Both the position numbers and the translations under genes were made by a program. DNA of 64,000 nucleotides from Bacillota bacterium. Its GTDB lineage: Bacteria; Bacillota; Bacilli; Bacillales_A; Planococcaceae. A model generated the notes under the pieces. The model worked only from the letters and a program-made list of their open reading frames with translations, did no database searches and was not told the origin of the DNA. The DNA lies in NCBI GenBank assembly GCA_018816185.1, contig JAHIWI010000008.1, forward strand, positions 1 to 64,000, written 5' to 3'. Below, piece after piece: positions 62,154 to 64,000 of the stretch (position 1 is its first letter; the number at the start of each line of letters is the position of its first letter).

Positions 62154-62939
62154 TTATTCTTCTTTCAACCATTTGTCTTTCAATTCTTGCAACTTGCCAC
62201 TTTCTTCAGCTTCTTTTAAGATTTCATTTACTTGGTCAACCAATTCGCTACCCTTAGGGAATGCAACTGCCATACCTGGGGAACTACTTGTTGGATCGTC
62301 GAAGCCAGCTAATCCTTGTTCTTCAATGTATCCTTGAGCTACAGCCTTATCCATATAAGCAACATCAATTTTTTTAGACAATAACTCTTGAATCAGAACG
62401 TTTGAGTTATCCACCGCTTTCATTTCAAAATCTACTGTTTCTTTTTGAATTTTCTTAGCACCATCTTCTTGAATTGTGCCTAATTGAACGCCAAGTGATT
62501 TGCCTTTTAAGTCTTCGATCGTTTTAATATCCGAATCTTTTAATGTAATAAACATTTCACCTGAATGATTATATTCTGTAGAAAAATCGACGTTTTCCTT
62601 ACGTTTATCTGTTGCTGACATACCGGATAACACCATATCAATTCGTTCTGTTTGCAATGCACCAATCAAGCCATCAAATTTCATATCTTGAATTTTAAGT
62701 TCATATCCCAATTCATCGGCAATGTAATTAGCTAAATCAATATCAAAACCTTCAAAGTTCCCTTCAACATCTCTTGACTCGAACGGTGGGAAATCAGCTG
62801 AAGTTGCCATTTCTATTACCTTTTTCTCCCCATTATTTGAAGAGTTTGCATCCTCATTTTTTGAAGACTCTCCTCCACAAGCACCAAGAAGCATTGCACT
62901 AATTGTTATCGTTCCTACTAGACTCCATTTTTTCAACAT
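62154..62939 (-). CDS. Amino-acid-binding lipoprotein (ArtP-like)
   Basis: Signal peptide with lipobox LGAC, then a SBP_bac_3 fold: ATSADFPPFESRDVEGNFEGFDIDLANYIADEL, GLIGALQTERIDMVLSGMSAT and KKIDVAYMDKAVAQGYI. It has 261 residues. The mix resembles B. subtilis ArtP (arginine) and related lysine/arginine binding proteins. The TGAATAAAAAT (ARG-box-like) sequence in its promoter supports arginine, but ligand specificity is inferred. Confidence 0.9.
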   Translation of the reverse strand: MLKKWSLVGTITISAMLLGACGGESSKNEDANSSNNGEKKVIEMATSADFPPFESRDVEGNFEGFDIDLANYIADELGYELKIQDMKFDGLIGALQTERIDMVLSGMSATDKRKENVDFSTEYNHSGEMFITLKDSDIKTIEDLKGKSLGVQLGTIQEDGAKKIQKETVDFEMKAVDNSNVLIQELLSKKIDVAYMDKAVAQGYIEEQGLAGFDDPTSSSPGMAVAFPKGSELVDQVNEILKEAEESGKLQELKDKWLKEE

Positions 62940-62995
62940 GTATATTCCTCCTTGTTAATGTATAATTATGCGATTAAATGGATTTTAACACGCTA

Positions 62996-63024
62996 TTTAT
63001 AACGTGTATAGTATTTTTATTCAA
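62996..63024 (-). promoter_or_regulatory. Importer promoter overlapping an ARG-box-like sequence
   Basis: Minus strand TTGAAT (63024-63019), 17-nt spacer, TATAAA (63001-62996). Across the -35, TGAATAAAAATACT (63023-63010) matches the first 11 bases of the Bacillus ARG box TGAATAAAAATTCA. A second similar sequence, TGAATAAATATGCA (12 of 14), lies at 63118-63131. ArgR/AhrC repression by arginine is therefore plausible. Confidence 0.5.
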
Positions 63025-63245
63025 AAAATAAAAGTTCCATAATTCTGAAAACTTATGATTAAGCATATGTATTGGAGAGGTTTAAGGGACTAAAAGAGTT
63101 TATTTGAAATGACGTTGTGAATAAATATGCATAAAAGAAGATTTGATTCATCGTCGAATAAAACCCCGCAGGGTATATGCTTTGACACGAGGCTTAGTAT
63201 CAATACAATAGGGAGTAGAAACAAATACGAATGTTGGAGGAAAAT

Positions 63246-63608
63246 ATGAAAAAATTAGTAGTTTTGATTGCCATCGTTACATTATTTCTTACTGCATGTG
63301 GTTCAGAAAATAGCTATGAAACGATTGAAATAGATACGATTCCACAAAAAATCGAAGAAGGGTACCAAGTGCTGGATGTTAGAGAGCCGTCTGAATATGA
63401 CATGGGACATATCGTTGGTGCCGAAAATAAGCCACTTTCTGAACTGAAAGCTGGTAACTTCGAAGGTTTGGATTCAAGTGAAAAGTATGTGGTAATTTGC
63501 CAAAGTGGAAATCGATCTAAAGAAGCTAGTGAAATCTTAACTGGTGAAGAATACTCAATCTTAAATGTTTCTACAGGCATGTCGTCTTGGACAGGGGAAA
63601 TCGAATAG
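63246..63608 (+). CDS. Rhodanese-domain lipoprotein
   Basis: Signal peptide MKKLVVLIAIVTLFL with lipobox LTAC, then a single rhodanese domain: QVLDVREPSEYDMGHIVGAENKPLSEL and the active-site loop CQSGNRS, with the catalytic Cys present. It has 120 residues. The ATG at 63246 follows TTGGAGG; the track start at 63231 lies before the RBS. Acts outside the membrane, possibly in sulfur transfer or thiol redox; substrate unknown. Confidence 0.87.
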   Translation: MKKLVVLIAIVTLFLTACGSENSYETIEIDTIPQKIEEGYQVLDVREPSEYDMGHIVGAENKPLSELKAGNFEGLDSSEKYVVICQSGNRSKEASEILTGEEYSILNVSTGMSSWTGEIE

Positions 63609-63732
63609 TCTCGACGAATTGTTAGGTATTTCAAGTTTTAGCATATTAACTAGTTCTATAAGTTGAATTCATTTGCCCGCTTGAGCATACTAAATGAAAG
63701 ATACATAAATTCATTTAGTAGGATGTGAAGCG

Positions 63733-64000
63733 ATGTTTTTGGCGTGGAATGAAATTAAGAAAAACAAACTCCGATTTGTGTTAATCACGGGTGTTTTAAT
63801 GCTTGTTTCTTATTTAGTGTTTTTCTTATCTGGTCTGGCAAACGGACTAGAGAGCTTGAATCGAGAAGCGGTAGATAAGTGGGATGCTACGGGGATCGTT
63901 TTAACAGAGGAATCGGATAAGAGTATGCCTCAATCTTCGATGACAATTGAAGATGCAGACGCGATTGATGCGAATGAAATTGCTGTTATTGGTCAATTAA
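63733..64000 (+). CDS. ABC transporter permease, FtsX/HrtB-like (truncated by window end)
   Basis: Starts at ATG 63733 after AGGATGTGAAG and runs off the window. The first 89 residues show a cytosolic start (MFLAWNEIKKNKLRF), a membrane helix (FVLITGVLMLVSYLVFFLSGLA) and the beginning of a periplasmic-type domain. This resembles MacB/FtsX permeases, in particular HrtB-like heme-export permeases. The partner ATPase would lie beyond the window. Confidence 0.65.
   Translation, partial: MFLAWNEIKKNKLRFVLITGVLMLVSYLVFFLSGLANGLESLNREAVDKWDATGIVLTEESDKSMPQSSMTIEDADAIDANEIAVIGQL

Noticed and set aside
1-64000. CRISPR arrays, tRNA or rRNA genes, prophage or complete insertion sequences
   Set aside because: No regularly spaced exact repeats, no cloverleaf-like genes, no transposase, integrase or phage structural genes were seen.

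Overview
The window looks like chromosomal DNA from a low-GC, Gram-positive, endospore-forming member of the Bacillales, most likely Planococcaceae-like (inference). The grounds are Bacillus-type gene order (dppA-E/ykfA-D/ykhA), a T-box-controlled trpEGDCFBA operon, HemAT, RocB, Spo0E-like and YhcN-like sporulation proteins, AT-rich codon use, strong GGAGG ribosome binding sites with many GTG/TTG starts, and a secreted protease that resembles the psychrophilic subtilisins S39/S41. I saw no rRNA or tRNA genes, CRISPR arrays, complete insertion sequences or prophage.

Layout. 0-7 kb: minus-strand trp operon with sigma-A promoter and tryptophan T-box leader. 7.3-17.8 kb: plus-strand operon for uptake and breakdown of cell-wall peptides (D-aminopeptidase, dipeptide ABC transporter, LD-carboxypeptidase, Ala-Glu epimerase, NlpC/P60 peptidase) ending with a thioesterase. 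18-28.5 kb: single genes (GNAT, TauE/SafE, ABC-2 exporter, MDR oxidoreductase, HemAT, M15 peptidase, alkyltransferase-like protein, RocB, small proteins). 28.5-37.1 kb: CapA-like lipoprotein, a MutS2-like ATPase behind an apparent attenuator, Spo0E-like protein, MFS transporter, a subtilisin, and a divergent RNPP-type regulator followed by a tiny secreted-peptide gene. 37-48.4 kb: small membrane proteins, CPBP protease, hydrolases, MFS, GNAT, CysK and a MecA-type penicillin-binding protein. 48.7-52.8 kb: LytS/LytT-type two-component system next to a CstA-family carrier with a consensus cre site. 53-64 kb: BioY, a membrane-tethered helix-turn-helix protein, a KinB-like kinase, YhcN- and BsuPI-type lipoproteins, an arginine-type ABC importer, a rhodanese lipoprotein and a truncated ABC permease.

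The two most interesting signals are absent from the ORF track. (1) About 480 nt separate a good sigma-A promoter (29787-29815) from the mutS2-like start at 30268. They hold a 7-codon upstream ORF, nested and mutually exclusive hairpins, and a strong intrinsic terminator that ends 10 nt before the RBS. This layout is typical of ribosome-stalling attenuation of antibiotic-response genes. (2) A 42-codon pre-peptide gene lies 12 nt after an HTH-TPR receptor gene and ends in its own terminator; the pair diverges from the subtilisin gene and looks like an NprR/NprX-style quorum-sensing cassette.

A dispersed imperfect repeat family (four copies) and a 21-bp periodic repeat occupy several intergenic regions. 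All assignments rest on reading the sequence and remembered family features; no database search or RNA folding was run.
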